From Pseudomonadota bacterium (lineage in GTDB: Bacteria; Pseudomonadota; Alphaproteobacteria; Caulobacterales; Caulobacteraceae): a stretch of 64,000 bases of DNA. The position numbers and the translations under genes are program-made. The notes under the pieces were generated by a model. The model was not told the origin of the DNA and searched no databases. It worked only from the letters and a program-made list of their open reading frames with translations. The stretch is taken from assembly GCA_020161365.1 (NCBI GenBank), contig JAIUNU010000010.1:1-64000 (forward strand). Reading direction: 5' to 3'. Below are positions 26,931 to 38,535 of this stretch, piece by piece (within the stretch, counting starts at the first letter, position 1; every line of letters begins with the position of its first letter).

Positions 26931-28259
26931 TTGGCCCCTGTCGTTCCTCGCCAATCCATCGCCGTGATCGGCGCTGGCGTTTCTGGACTTTCCGCCGCGT
27001 GGCTGCTGTCGCACCGGCATGATGTGACGCTGTACGAAGCGGACAATCGCCTGGGCGGGCACGCCAACACCATCATTGCCGAGGGCGTGGCGGTCGACAC
27101 CGGCTTCATTGTCTACAACGAGCCGAACTATCCGAACCTGACGGCGCTGTTCCGCCATATCGGCGTCGAGACCACCGAGACCGACATGTCGTTCGGCGTC
27201 TCGCTGGACGGCGGGGCGCTGGAATACTCCAGCACCAAGCTGCTGGCCCAGAAGCGCAACGTCGCCAACCCGCGCTTCATCAAGATGCTGCTCGACGTCG
27301 TTCGCTTCTATCGTGAGGGACGCAACATCCCGGCCGACCTGGAGCAGGGCGGTCTTTGCCGGCTCGACGACTATCTGCGCCGCCAAGGCTTTGGCCGGGC
27401 GTTCCAGGAAGATCACCTGCTGCCGCAGGCGGCGGCCATCTGGTCGGCGTCGCTACGTGACATCCGAGAGTTTCCCGCCGCCGCATTGCTGCGCTTCTTC
27501 GATAATCACGGCCTGATGCTCCCGATCGACAAGCGTCCCATCTGGCGCACCGTGGTGGGCGGCTCGGCGCGCTATGTCGAAAAGCTGGCCGCCGGCGTTT
27601 CGGGCCCGATCCTGACCGGCCGCCCCGTCAAGGCGATCCATCGCGCACCGGACGGCGTGAAGATCGAGGATGCGACCGGCGAGACCCGGGCGTTCGACCA
27701 TGTGGTCATCGGCGCGCACGCCGACCAGGCTTTGTCGATGCTGGCGTCGCCGACCGCCGAGGAGCGGGAACTGCTCGGCGTCTTCCGCTACAGCCGCAAT
27801 CGGGCCGTGCTGCACAGCGATCCGGCCCTGATGCCCAAGCGTCGAGGCGCCTGGGCCAGCTGGAACCATGTCGGTCGGCGTGGCGAGGACGGCGAAGGCG
27901 GCGTCACCTACTGGATGAACATCCTGCAGCCGCTGGGCGTGGAGCGTCCCTACTTCCTGTCGCTGAACCCGATGCAGGACCCCGCCGGTCTGATGCACGA
28001 TCAGGTCTACGAGCACCCGCTGTTCGACGGTCCGGCGATGCTGGCGCAGCGTCGGCTGTGGTCTCTGCAGGGGCGCAGGCGTACCTGGTTCTGCGGCGCC
28101 TACTTCGGATCGGGCTTCCACGAGGACGGCCTGCAGGCGGGCCTCGCTGTCGCCGAGCAACTGGGCGGCGTGCGCCGCCCCTGGCTCGTCCCCAACCCCT
28201 CGGGCCGCATCGTCCTGGACGTCGCCGAGTCCGCTGCTGATCGTGAGTTGGTTGCGTGA
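26931..28259 (+). CDS. FAD-dependent amine-oxidase-like oxidoreductase
   Basis: 442 residues. The dinucleotide-binding motif IAVIGAGVSGLSAAWLL followed by LYEADNRLGGHANT places it with the NAD(P)-binding/amine oxidase superfamily, close to phytoene-desaturase-like enzymes. TTG 26931 is proposed as start because GGGAGA (26920-26925) sits 5 bases before it; a GTG at 26910 has none. It overlaps the DUF1365 gene by one base. The trio with DUF1365 and the divergent CFA-type gene suggests it desaturates or oxidises membrane lipid acyl chains. Confidence 0.87.
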   Translation: MAPVVPRQSIAVIGAGVSGLSAAWLLSHRHDVTLYEADNRLGGHANTIIAEGVAVDTGFIVYNEPNYPNLTALFRHIGVETTETDMSFGVSLDGGALEYSSTKLLAQKRNVANPRFIKMLLDVVRFYREGRNIPADLEQGGLCRLDDYLRRQGFGRAFQEDHLLPQAAAIWSASLRDIREFPAAALLRFFDNHGLMLPIDKRPIWRTVVGGSARYVEKLAAGVSGPILTGRPVKAIHRAPDGVKIEDATGETRAFDHVVIGAHADQALSMLASPTAEERELLGVFRYSRNRAVLHSDPALMPKRRGAWASWNHVGRRGEDGEGGVTYWMNILQPLGVERPYFLSLNPMQDPAGLMHDQVYEHPLFDGPAMLAQRRLWSLQGRRRTWFCGAYFGSGFHEDGLQAGLAVAEQLGGVRRPWLVPNPSGRIVLDVAESAADRELVA

Positions 28260-29029
28260 TGAGCCGCTCGGCGCTCTATGCGGGCCACGTCGTCCATGAC
28301 CGGACCCGCCCTAAGCGCCACCACCTGCGCTATGGCGTCTTCATGCTGCTGCTGGACCTCGACGAGGTCGAGGCGCTGAGCGCGCGGCTTCGCCTGTTCT
28401 CCCGGCGGGGCTGGAACCTGATCGGTTTCCATTCGCGCGACCATCTCGACGATCCCGGCGCGACGCTGAAGGACGAGGTGCTGGCCAAGCTCTCGGTCCA
28501 TGGCTTGGCCGAGGGGGTGTCGAGCATCCGGGTGCTGACCATGCCCCGCGTCCTGGGCAAGGGGTTCAACCCGTTGACCGTCTTCTTCTGCTACGATGCG
28601 AAAGACGGCTTGGTCGCCACCGTCCATGCGGTGCGGAACACGTTCGGCCAGCGCCATGATTACGTGATGCCCGCGCGCCTGGGTCGCGACGGCTGGGTGG
28701 AGCAGGCGGCCGACAAGGCCTTTTACGTCTCGCCCTTCCTGCCGATGGACCTCCGCTACAGCTTTGAGACCCGCCCGCCCATCGAGGACGTGCATGTGGG
28801 CGTCGACGTGCTGGACGAGGCCGGCATCGTGCTGTCCGCCACGTTTGAGGGCGAGCGCCGCGCCTTGACCGACGGCGCCATTCTAAAGGCGCTGGTCGGC
28901 CACCCCTGGCAGGTCGCCGGCGTTTTGGTGGCGATCCACTGGGAAGCCCTGAAGATCATTCTCAAGGGCTTCCGCTTCTATCCTCAGGACAAGGGCACGC
29001 GCGGCCTGCGTCGCCCGGCGGCGACCTGA
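28259..29029 (+). CDS. DUF1365 family protein
   Basis: 256 residues with ALYAGHVVHDRTRPKRHHLRYG at the N-terminus and PRVLGKGFNPLTVFFCY in the middle, both typical of DUF1365. Function is not established; in many Proteobacteria it lies between an FAD oxidoreductase and a CFA-like methyltransferase, as here. ATG 28259 overlaps the preceding stop (TGATG). GTG 28256 would be only one codon earlier. Confidence 0.88.
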   Translation: MSRSALYAGHVVHDRTRPKRHHLRYGVFMLLLDLDEVEALSARLRLFSRRGWNLIGFHSRDHLDDPGATLKDEVLAKLSVHGLAEGVSSIRVLTMPRVLGKGFNPLTVFFCYDAKDGLVATVHAVRNTFGQRHDYVMPARLGRDGWVEQAADKAFYVSPFLPMDLRYSFETRPPIEDVHVGVDVLDEAGIVLSATFEGERRALTDGAILKALVGHPWQVAGVLVAIHWEALKIILKGFRFYPQDKGTRGLRRPAAT

Positions 29030-29035
29030 GCGAGG

Positions 29036-30445
29036 CTAAGCCATCCAGGCTTCGAGGTCTCCCAGCGCCCGCAGGCTCATCAGCCGCTTCTTGGCGCGGC
29101 CGCGCTCTTTCAGCGGGATCTTCTTGCCGTCTTCGTCAACCTTGGGCGCTTCCAGCGGGGGCAGCAGGCCGTAGTTGATGTTCATCGGCTGGAAGCTGCC
29201 AGGACCGACGCCCGCGTCCAGGTGGCCGCCGGTGATGTGCTCGACGAGAGCGCCCAGGGCGGTGGTCGGGGGCGGGGTGTCGATCGGCGCGCCCTTGCGG
29301 TCGGCGGCGGCGAAACGGCCCGTCAGCAGGCCCATGGCCGCGCTCTCGACATAGCCCTCGACGCCGGTGACCTGACCGGCGAAGCGCAGGCGCGGCATGG
29401 CCTTCATCCGCAGCGACTTGTCCAGCAGCTTGGGCGAATTGATGAAGGTGTTGCGGTGCAGGCCGCCCAGGCGGGCGAACTGGGCGTTCTCAAGGCCTGG
29501 GATCATCCGGAAGGTCTCGGCCTGGACGCCGTGCTTCAGCTTGGTCTGGAAGCCGACCATGTTCCACAGCGTGCCCAAAGCGTTGTCCTGGCGCAGCTGG
29601 ACGATGGCGTAGGATTTTACGGTCGGATCGCGCGGATTGGTCAGGCCCACCGGCTTCATCGGGCCGTGACGCAGGGTCTCGCGGCCACGTTCGGCCATCA
29701 CCTCGATCGGCAGGCAGCCGTCGAAATAGGGGACGTTCTCCCATTCCTTGAACTCGGACTTGGGGCCGGCCAGCAAGGCGTCGATGAAGGCCTCGTACTG
29801 ATCCTTGTTCATCGGGCAGTTGATGTAGGCGGCCGCGTCGCCGCCAGGACCTTCCTTGTCGTAGCGCGACTGACGCCAGGCGACGTCCATGTTGATGGAC
29901 TCAAAGTGGATGATCGGCGCGATGGCGTCGAAGAAGCTGAGCTGACCTTCGCCGGTCAGGTCGAGAATCGCCTGAGCCAGGGCGGGTGAGGTCAGCGGAC
30001 CCGTTGCGACGATCACATTGTCCCATTCGGCGGGCGGCAGGCCGGCGATCTCCTCACGGACGATGGTGACCAGCGGGTGCTGCGACAGGCGCTTGGTGAC
30101 TTCGGCGGAGAAGCCATCGCGGTCGACGGCCAGGGCGCCGCCGGCCGGGACCTGGTGCTGGTCGGCGCAAGCCATGATCAGGCTGTCCAGCTTGCGCATC
30201 TCGGCGTGAAGCAGGCCCACGGCGTTGAACTGCCAGTCGTCCGAGCGGAACGAGTTGGAGCAGACCATCTCGGCCAGCCCGTCGGTCTGGTGGGCGTCGG
30301 TGATGACTTTGCCGCTGGCGTCGTCCTTGCGCATCTCGTGCAGGATCACCGGCACGCCGCTCTGGGCGATCTGCCAGGCGGCTTCGGAGCCGGCGAGGCC
30401 GCCGCCAATGACGTGGACAGGTTGGTAGGTCGCGTTCGTGGTCAT
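29036..30445 (-). CDS. trmFO: Folate-dependent tRNA (uracil-54-C5)-methyltransferase
   Basis: 469 residues, family-typical. The N-terminal FAD motif [17 protein letters not shown] is followed by a [18 protein letters not shown] segment with the catalytic Cys region, the GPLTSPALA block, and the C-terminal [17 protein letters not shown] stretch. It makes 5-methyluridine-54 in the tRNA T loop using methylenetetrahydrofolate. Monocistronic and convergent with the DUF1365 gene. Confidence 0.96.
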   Translation of the reverse strand: MTTNATYQPVHVIGGGLAGSEAAWQIAQSGVPVILHEMRKDDASGKVITDAHQTDGLAEMVCSNSFRSDDWQFNAVGLLHAEMRKLDSLIMACADQHQVPAGGALAVDRDGFSAEVTKRLSQHPLVTIVREEIAGLPPAEWDNVIVATGPLTSPALAQAILDLTGEGQLSFFDAIAPIIHFESINMDVAWRQSRYDKEGPGGDAAAYINCPMNKDQYEAFIDALLAGPKSEFKEWENVPYFDGCLPIEVMAERGRETLRHGPMKPVGLTNPRDPTVKSYAIVQLRQDNALGTLWNMVGFQTKLKHGVQAETFRMIPGLENAQFARLGGLHRNTFINSPKLLDKSLRMKAMPRLRFAGQVTGVEGYVESAAMGLLTGRFAAADRKGAPIDTPPPTTALGALVEHITGGHLDAGVGPGSFQPMNINYGLLPPLEAPKVDEDGKKIPLKERGRAKKRLMSLRALGDLEAWMA

Positions 30446-30543
30446 GGCGCGCCCTATACCCCCGGCTGTCGTTTGGCGAAACCTCGTGTAGGCTCACGAT
30501 CCTGGGCCGGGCCCTGCGCGCCGGGCGAGCATGGGGAGGGGAC

Positions 30544-31482
30544 ATGGCGACGTTTTCCGTAACCGAGGCGGCGACGGCCGGCTTCGGTGTCATCGGCCGG
30601 AAGCCTTTGGCGGTGGTCGGCTGGGCGCTGGCGCTCGCGATCGGGATGATCATCCCCGCGATCCTGGGCTTCCTGGCGTTGGGGCCGCAGTTCCAGCAGA
30701 TGATGCAGATGGCCATGACCCAGAAGGAGGGCGCGCCAGACCCGGAGTTCATGCGTCAGATGCTTCAGGCGCAGTCGGGGATGACGGCGGCGAACCTGCT
30801 GTTCTGGCTGTGGTCGACCTTCCTCAAGGCGGTGTTCTGCGCGGCCGTCTTCCGCGCGGTCCTGACGCCGAACGCGTCTTCCTGGGCCTACCTGCGGCTT
30901 GGCTCGCGCGAGATGTGGCTGACCCTGCTGATGCTGGTGGAGCAGGTGTTGATCATGATCGTGGCCTTCGTCGTGGCCCTGGTGATCGCCGTTCTGGCGG
31001 CGGTGGCGGGAGTCAGCGGCGGCGAGAACGGCGCGATGTCGGCGGTCACCACGGCCTTTGCGGGGGCGGCGGTCGCTATTGCGGTTCTGGTCTGGCTGGC
31101 TCTGCGCCTGTCGATGGCCGCGCCCATGACCTTCGCCGACAACCAGTTCCGGCTCTTTGAGTCCTGGGCGCTGACGAAGGGCCAGGGCTGGCGCCTGTTG
31201 GGCGTGGCGCTGCTGGTCGTGGTGTTCGTGATCGGGGTCGAGATCCTGATCGGCGCGGTGCTGCTGGGCACGGTCTTCGCCGCCGGCGGCTCGCTGGCGG
31301 CGCTCCATGGCGAGGCCGGCTTCGAGGCGTTCATGGCCAGGCCGCCCCTCGCGATCCTGCGCGACGTGTGGCCCTGGGCCACCGTGATCGGTGTGATCGG
31401 CGCGCTGTTCAGCGCGGTGGTGCAGGCGATCTTCTACGCGCCGTGGGCGGCCGTGTATCGCGCGCTCACCTCGGAGGCCTGA
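30544..31482 (+). CDS. Multi-pass membrane protein, paralogue 1 of 4
   Basis: 312 residues with about six predicted membrane segments (first at residues 22-45). The signature RLSMAAPMTFADNQFRLFES followed by WALTKGQGWRLLG is shared in position and pattern with three nearby genes (31635, 32397, 34064), so they come from local duplication. Not assigned to a functional family; the membrane layout resembles domains fused to glycerophosphodiester phosphodiesterases, but no catalytic domain is present. The ribosome site GGGAGGGG lies 5-7 bases before ATG. Confidence 0.82.
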   Translation: MATFSVTEAATAGFGVIGRKPLAVVGWALALAIGMIIPAILGFLALGPQFQQMMQMAMTQKEGAPDPEFMRQMLQAQSGMTAANLLFWLWSTFLKAVFCAAVFRAVLTPNASSWAYLRLGSREMWLTLLMLVEQVLIMIVAFVVALVIAVLAAVAGVSGGENGAMSAVTTAFAGAAVAIAVLVWLALRLSMAAPMTFADNQFRLFESWALTKGQGWRLLGVALLVVVFVIGVEILIGAVLLGTVFAAGGSLAALHGEAGFEAFMARPPLAILRDVWPWATVIGVIGALFSAVVQAIFYAPWAAVYRALTSEA

Positions 31483-31634
31483 CCCGCCGTGGCCTCTGCG
31501 TGACGGTCGGTGGAAATCCCGCGTTCAACGCGCGCCACCATCGCCAGACGCGCGGGGAGCCCTTAGATTATCAGGGATAGCGGCGACTCATCCGGGTTCA
31601 CGGAGCGGGCGCCGTACCTGAGGGACGTGATCGA

Positions 31635-32396
31635 ATGACGGAAGGATCGGCGGGCGTTGGCGCGACCTTGCGCGCGGGCCTTTCCGATGTGGGCGGGGCC
31701 GTGCGCGACTGCTGGGGCGCGCTCGCCCTCGCGGCGATGCTCAGCATGACCGCCAGCGCGCTGCCGTCCGGCGCGCGATTCGTGGTCGCGCTCGTGGCCG
31801 GCGTCGTCGCCCAGGGCGCGCTGTTTCGCCGGGCCTTCGCGCGCGCCGGCGGCGTCAAGGGGCTGCGCTGGGGCGCCGACGAGTGGCGCCTGCTGGCCGC
31901 TCAGTTGATGATCCTGGGCCTGTTCGTCCTGATCGGCTCGATCCTTCTGATCATCGTCGGCGGCGTGGCGCTGGGCGTGGCGCGCACGGCCGCCCCGAAC
32001 TTCGACCCCTCGACGTCCGAAGCCTGGCGGGCGGCGTTCGCCCAGGCCGGACCGGCCGGACTGATCGTGGCCATCGTGCCGCTGGCCAGCCTGTTCATCC
32101 TGATCTGGCTGGGGCTTCGCCTGTCGCTGTCGGCGCCGGCCACGGTCGACCAGGCGGGGGTGCGCGTGCTCAGCGCCTTTCCGCTGACCCGAGGCCGGAC
32201 GCATATCCTGCTGCTCATCGGCCTCGCCATCTCGGTTCCGGTCATCGTGCTCAGCGCGGTGCTCGGCCTGGCGCCTGGACAGGGCGCGGTGGTGACGGCG
32301 CTGATGGCCGTCTGCACCTATTTCTACGCCATGCCGGCCTGGACCGGCGCGCTCGCCTATTTTTACCGCCACGGCGCGGCTCAGCAGGACGCTTGA
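31635..32396 (+). CDS. Multi-pass membrane protein, paralogue 2 of 4
   Basis: 253 residues with about six hydrophobic segments. The family block appears as RLSLSAPATVDQAGVRVLSA, then FPLTRGRTHILLLIG. It lacks the long periplasmic/cytoplasmic insert after the first helix seen in the other copies. The stop is followed immediately by the start of the next paralogue (no gap), so the two are translated from one message. Function unknown. Confidence 0.8.
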   Translation: MTEGSAGVGATLRAGLSDVGGAVRDCWGALALAAMLSMTASALPSGARFVVALVAGVVAQGALFRRAFARAGGVKGLRWGADEWRLLAAQLMILGLFVLIGSILLIIVGGVALGVARTAAPNFDPSTSEAWRAAFAQAGPAGLIVAIVPLASLFILIWLGLRLSLSAPATVDQAGVRVLSAFPLTRGRTHILLLIGLAISVPVIVLSAVLGLAPGQGAVVTALMAVCTYFYAMPAWTGALAYFYRHGAAQQDA

Positions 32397-33281
32397 ATGT
32401 CTGTTCGTCCCGTCGATGCGGCCCTTGAAGGCCTTCAGACCATGCGCCGCCGGCCGTTGATCGTGCTGGCCTGGGCGGGGTTCTCCCTCGTCATGCTTCC
32501 CATCCTGGGGCTGCTGGTGAAGATCGGCCTGGGCGACGAGGGGCGTCAGGTGCTGGCCGGTCGCGGCTCTTCAGCCGATCCGCGAGAGATGCTGGATCTC
32601 GTGATGCATCTGGGCGGGGTCATGGTGCTACTGATCGCCCTGGCCCTGTTGCTGGGCGCGGTTCTGCAAGCGGCGATCATTCGCTCGGTCATCGAGCCGC
32701 GCAACGATCGCTTCGCCTATCTGCGGCTCGGCAAGGAAGAGATCCAGTTGCTGATCGTGTCGTTGATCACCTGGGCCACGGCGTTGCTGTGCACGGTCAT
32801 TCCGTCGGGCGTGGTGGTTCTGGGCTCGTCGCTGCTGTCGGGCGCGGCGGCCGCCTGGTTCGCGTTCCTGGGCGCCCTGGCGGTGATCGGTTTCTCGCTC
32901 TGGGTGGCGGTGCGCCTCTCGTTGCTGGGGCCGCACGCCTTCTCGCACCATCACATCGACATTCGGGCGGCCTGGATCCAGACGCACGGGCAGTTCCTGC
33001 GTCTGCTCGGCATGTTCGTGCTGACGATCGTGATCTGGCTGCTGATCTCCCTGCTGGGCGCGGCCCTGGCCAGCGTGATCGGCAAGTCATTGACGGCGGC
33101 GGTCAATCTCGGCGCCAGCGGCGTGGCGGGCAGCAATTCGTGGCTGATCCTCAGCCTCCTGGCCAACCTGCTGCTGGCCCCGATCTTCCTGACGCTGCAG
33201 ACGGTGATCCTGGTGGCCGCCCCGGCCCGCGCCTTCGCCCAGTTGAATCAGGACGAGATCGACGCGGGCCTGCACGCCTAG
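32397..33281 (+). CDS. Multi-pass membrane protein, paralogue 3 of 4
   Basis: 294 residues, with the shared block as VRLSLLGPHAFSHHHIDIRA and WIQTHGQFLRLLG. It has the N-terminal charged start, a first helix at about 20-42, and five further hydrophobic stretches. ATG abuts the TGA of the preceding paralogue. It is convergent with the glutathione S-transferase gene. Function unknown. Confidence 0.8.
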   Translation: MSVRPVDAALEGLQTMRRRPLIVLAWAGFSLVMLPILGLLVKIGLGDEGRQVLAGRGSSADPREMLDLVMHLGGVMVLLIALALLLGAVLQAAIIRSVIEPRNDRFAYLRLGKEEIQLLIVSLITWATALLCTVIPSGVVVLGSSLLSGAAAAWFAFLGALAVIGFSLWVAVRLSLLGPHAFSHHHIDIRAAWIQTHGQFLRLLGMFVLTIVIWLLISLLGAALASVIGKSLTAAVNLGASGVAGSNSWLILSLLANLLLAPIFLTLQTVILVAAPARAFAQLNQDEIDAGLHA

Positions 33282-33282
33282 T

Positions 33283-33897
33283 TCACGCGATCGCGCTGGG
33301 TCGGGCGGCCATCCGCTTGCGCCAGGCCAGGACGTGCTTGGCTTCCGCCGGTGTCGAAAGCCCCGTGAAGTCGGCGAAGTCGAGTGTGGTCTGCCCGGTG
33401 ATGTCGGCGATTGTATAGGTGTCGCCGGTCAGGTAGGGGCGGCCGTCCGACAACTCGCGATCCAGCCAGAGCTGCGCCTTCTCGACCACCTCCCGATTGG
33501 ATTCCCCGAACTCGACGTTCTGTTTCAGGAGGCGGGCGGTCAGGGGGTGGGCGTGGCGCCAGAACATGCCGACGGGCACCATCAGGCGAAACTCCATGCG
33601 CCGGGTCCACATCTCGATCTGGGCCTGTTCCAGCGCGCTGACGCCGAACAGCGGCGGATCGGGGTGAAGCACCTCGAAGTAACGACAGATGGCGATGGTT
33701 TCGCTGATCGTGGTTCCGTCATCCAGTTCCAGCACCGGAACCTGCCCCAGGCTGTTGCGCGCGAGGTGTTCGGGGCTGCGATGCCCTCCCTCGCGCATGC
33801 CGATGCGGATCTCCGGAACCTCCACGCCCTTTTCGGCCAGAAAGATGCGCACCCGGCGCGGATTGGGCGCGGGCATGGCTTCGCCGTAGAGCTTCAT
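33283..33897 (-). CDS. Glutathione S-transferase family protein
   Basis: 204 residues. The N-terminal thioredoxin-like domain begins MKLYGEAMPAPNPRRVRIFL with a VPVLELDDGTTISETIAICRYF block (the cis-Pro and the glutathione gamma-Glu binding Ser-Glu pair). The C-terminal all-helical GST domain has PYLTGDTYTIADITGQTTLDF. Likely detoxification or thiol conjugation in the cytoplasm; substrate unknown. It separates paralogues 3 and 4 of the membrane family. Confidence 0.93.
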   Translation of the reverse strand: MKLYGEAMPAPNPRRVRIFLAEKGVEVPEIRIGMREGGHRSPEHLARNSLGQVPVLELDDGTTISETIAICRYFEVLHPDPPLFGVSALEQAQIEMWTRRMEFRLMVPVGMFWRHAHPLTARLLKQNVEFGESNREVVEKAQLWLDRELSDGRPYLTGDTYTIADITGQTTLDFADFTGLSTPAEAKHVLAWRKRMAARPSAIA

Positions 33898-34063
33898 CAG
33901 ACCTCCCTCGGCCGCTTTGACGGGCCGTTCAAACGAACGTTAGAGGCGAGCGCGGCGGAAGCAAGCGGTCCGGTTACGATTTCGCGCGCCGCGCCCTGTT
34001 GAAGCGCTGCGAACCTTGTTAGGCCTAGGACGACTCCCGGTCCCAACACTGCAAGAGCAAGTC

Positions 34064-34963
34064 ATGGCGAAGTTCTCGGCCTCCGACGCGGCCTTTTCCG
34101 GTTTCCGCCTTGTGCGGGAAAATCTGAAGACGGTCGGAATCTGGATCGTGGTGATGACCGTGGTGTCGATCATCGCCAACGCCCTGACCATCAAGTTCTT
34201 CGGGCCGCAGATGGAAGCGGCTATGGGTTTGATGACCGACCCCAACGGCGCCCAGCCGGAGGAGATGGCCAAGATCGCCGACCAGATGACGCCGACCTTG
34301 CTGTGGACGCTGCCCTACAACCTGTTTGTCCAAGGCGTCACCCTGGCGGCGCTGAACCGCTTGATCCAGCGCCGCAGCGACAGCCGCTTCGCCCACCTGG
34401 GTCTGGGCATGGATGAGGTGCGCCAGGTCGTCGTGTCGATCCTGACCGGTCTTGTGATGATGGCGGTGGTGTTCGGCGCAGCCTTGCTCGCGGGCGTTCT
34501 GGCGGCGGTCGGCGGCGGGGCGGTGGGCGTCCTGGTGTTTCTCGCGGCCGCGTGTGGCGCGATCTACCTGTTGGTTCGCCTGTCGCTGGCCAGCGCCATG
34601 ACCTTCGACAAGCGCCAGATCATCTTCTTCCGGTCCATGCAGGTCACCAAGGGCGCGTTCTGGTCGTTGCTCGGCGCCTATGTGGTCGCGGCGGTGATGA
34701 GCGTGATCGTCTGGCTGCTGATCTTCATCATCGTCTATGCCGTCGTGGCGATCGTGACCGGAGACTTCTCGACCGCCGGCAACGCCCTGCGCGCCGACAC
34801 CAGCTCGCTCAGCGCCTATTTCACGCCGTCGGGTATCGTCCAGCAGCTGTTCTCGGGCTTCATGGCCGTGCTCAGCGCCCTGATCGTGCTGTCGCCAGCG
34901 CCGACGATCTATCGTGAGCTGACGAGTGGTCAGGCGGCTTCGGAAGAGGCCAGCGGCTGGTAG
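34064..34963 (+). CDS. Multi-pass membrane protein, paralogue 4 of 4
   Basis: 299 residues. MAKFSASDAAFSGFRLVREN resembles paralogue 1 (MATFSVTEAATAGFGVIGRK) and the shared block is VRLSLASAMTFDKRQIIFFR with MQVTKGAFWSLLG. About six membrane helices. ATG 34064 follows CAAGAGCAAGTC; the open frame continuing upstream to 34016 lacks a ribosome site. A strong terminator follows. Function unknown. Confidence 0.82.
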   Translation: MAKFSASDAAFSGFRLVRENLKTVGIWIVVMTVVSIIANALTIKFFGPQMEAAMGLMTDPNGAQPEEMAKIADQMTPTLLWTLPYNLFVQGVTLAALNRLIQRRSDSRFAHLGLGMDEVRQVVVSILTGLVMMAVVFGAALLAGVLAAVGGGAVGVLVFLAAACGAIYLLVRLSLASAMTFDKRQIIFFRSMQVTKGAFWSLLGAYVVAAVMSVIVWLLIFIIVYAVVAIVTGDFSTAGNALRADTSSLSAYFTPSGIVQQLFSGFMAVLSALIVLSPAPTIYRELTSGQAASEEASGW

Positions 34964-34990
34964 CCCGGACGCTCAGACTGAAAGCGCAAA

Positions 34991-35028
34991 CGCCCCGGAG
35001 ATCGCTCTCCGGGGCGTTCGTCTTTTTG
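34991..35028 (+). terminator. Intrinsic terminator after membrane paralogue 4
   Basis: CGCCCCGGAGA (34991-35001) and TCTCCGGGGCG (35006-35016) form an 11-bp perfect stem with a four-base loop, followed by TTCGTCTTTTTG. It separates the convergent membrane protein and uvrA genes. Confidence 0.85.
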
Positions 35029-35059
35029 ACCGGTTTGGACCATCCTCTGGCGCCTGGCC

Positions 35060-37969
<2,910 letters not shown>

Positions 37970-38047
37970 GATGTCCGGAACGTTGGACCGCGCGGTTGGT
38001 CGCGGCGCAGCGGCTATATGTAGGGCTCAGCGCGCGGATTAACACAA

Positions 38048-38062
38048 GAACAAGATGCGAAC
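38048..38062 (-). promoter_or_regulatory. LexA SOS box (GTTC-N7-GTTC)
   Basis: Read on the minus strand: GTTCGCATCTTGTTC, an exact match to the alphaproteobacterial LexA site GTTC-N7-GTTC. It lies 79 bases before the uvrA start, in the expected promoter region. The divergent small membrane protein starts 175 bases away on the other side. Confidence 0.85.
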
Positions 38063-38236
38063 AAATGTCGCGCGCGCGAGCTGTGGCGGCTGCTGACAGC
38101 GAGTGTCAGCAGAGCGGGCTGCCGGACCCGGCGTTGGCAAACCCTAAACCCTGTTTGGAAGCGGGTTCTTCAGGGTGGACGTGGTTCAAAGGCCAAGCGC
38201 GCGCAATGTCCCCACGCGCGCCAAGGGAGACCGGTC

Positions 38237-38404
38237 ATGGCCAAGAAGGCCGCCGAAAGCGGAAAGCAGGAAGCCAAGCACGACGCCTTCGACGCCTTGA
38301 AGGGCGTCGAGGTCAAGCCGCGGTCGATCGTCATCGACGGCCTGGTCTTTATCGGTGGGATCGGGTCGTTGCTCTACGTCCTCCACACGATGGTGCCAAG
38401 CTAG
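38237..38404 (+). CDS. Small single-pass membrane protein, 55 residues
   Basis: ATG 38237 is preceded by AGGGAGA at a good distance and the frame ends at TAG 38404. The protein starts with a charged Lys/Glu-rich tail (MAKKAAESGKQEAKHDAF) and has one C-terminal hydrophobic segment, IDGLVFIGGIGSLLYVL (about 33-49). No family recognised. Strong ribosome site, typical codon third-position GC and isolation between uvrA and an ABC-F gene make it a plausible real gene. Confidence 0.65.
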   Translation: MAKKAAESGKQEAKHDAFDALKGVEVKPRSIVIDGLVFIGGIGSLLYVLHTMVPS

Positions 38405-38535
38405 GTCGACTCCGGCCACGCTTGCCGAACGCCGTTCGCGAGCGTACTGAACGCCTCCCTATCCGATGGAGGCTCCCATGATCAGCAAGACGGAAGACCG
38501 CTTCGTCCTTTCCGTTTCCCTGACCTTGGGTTCGC

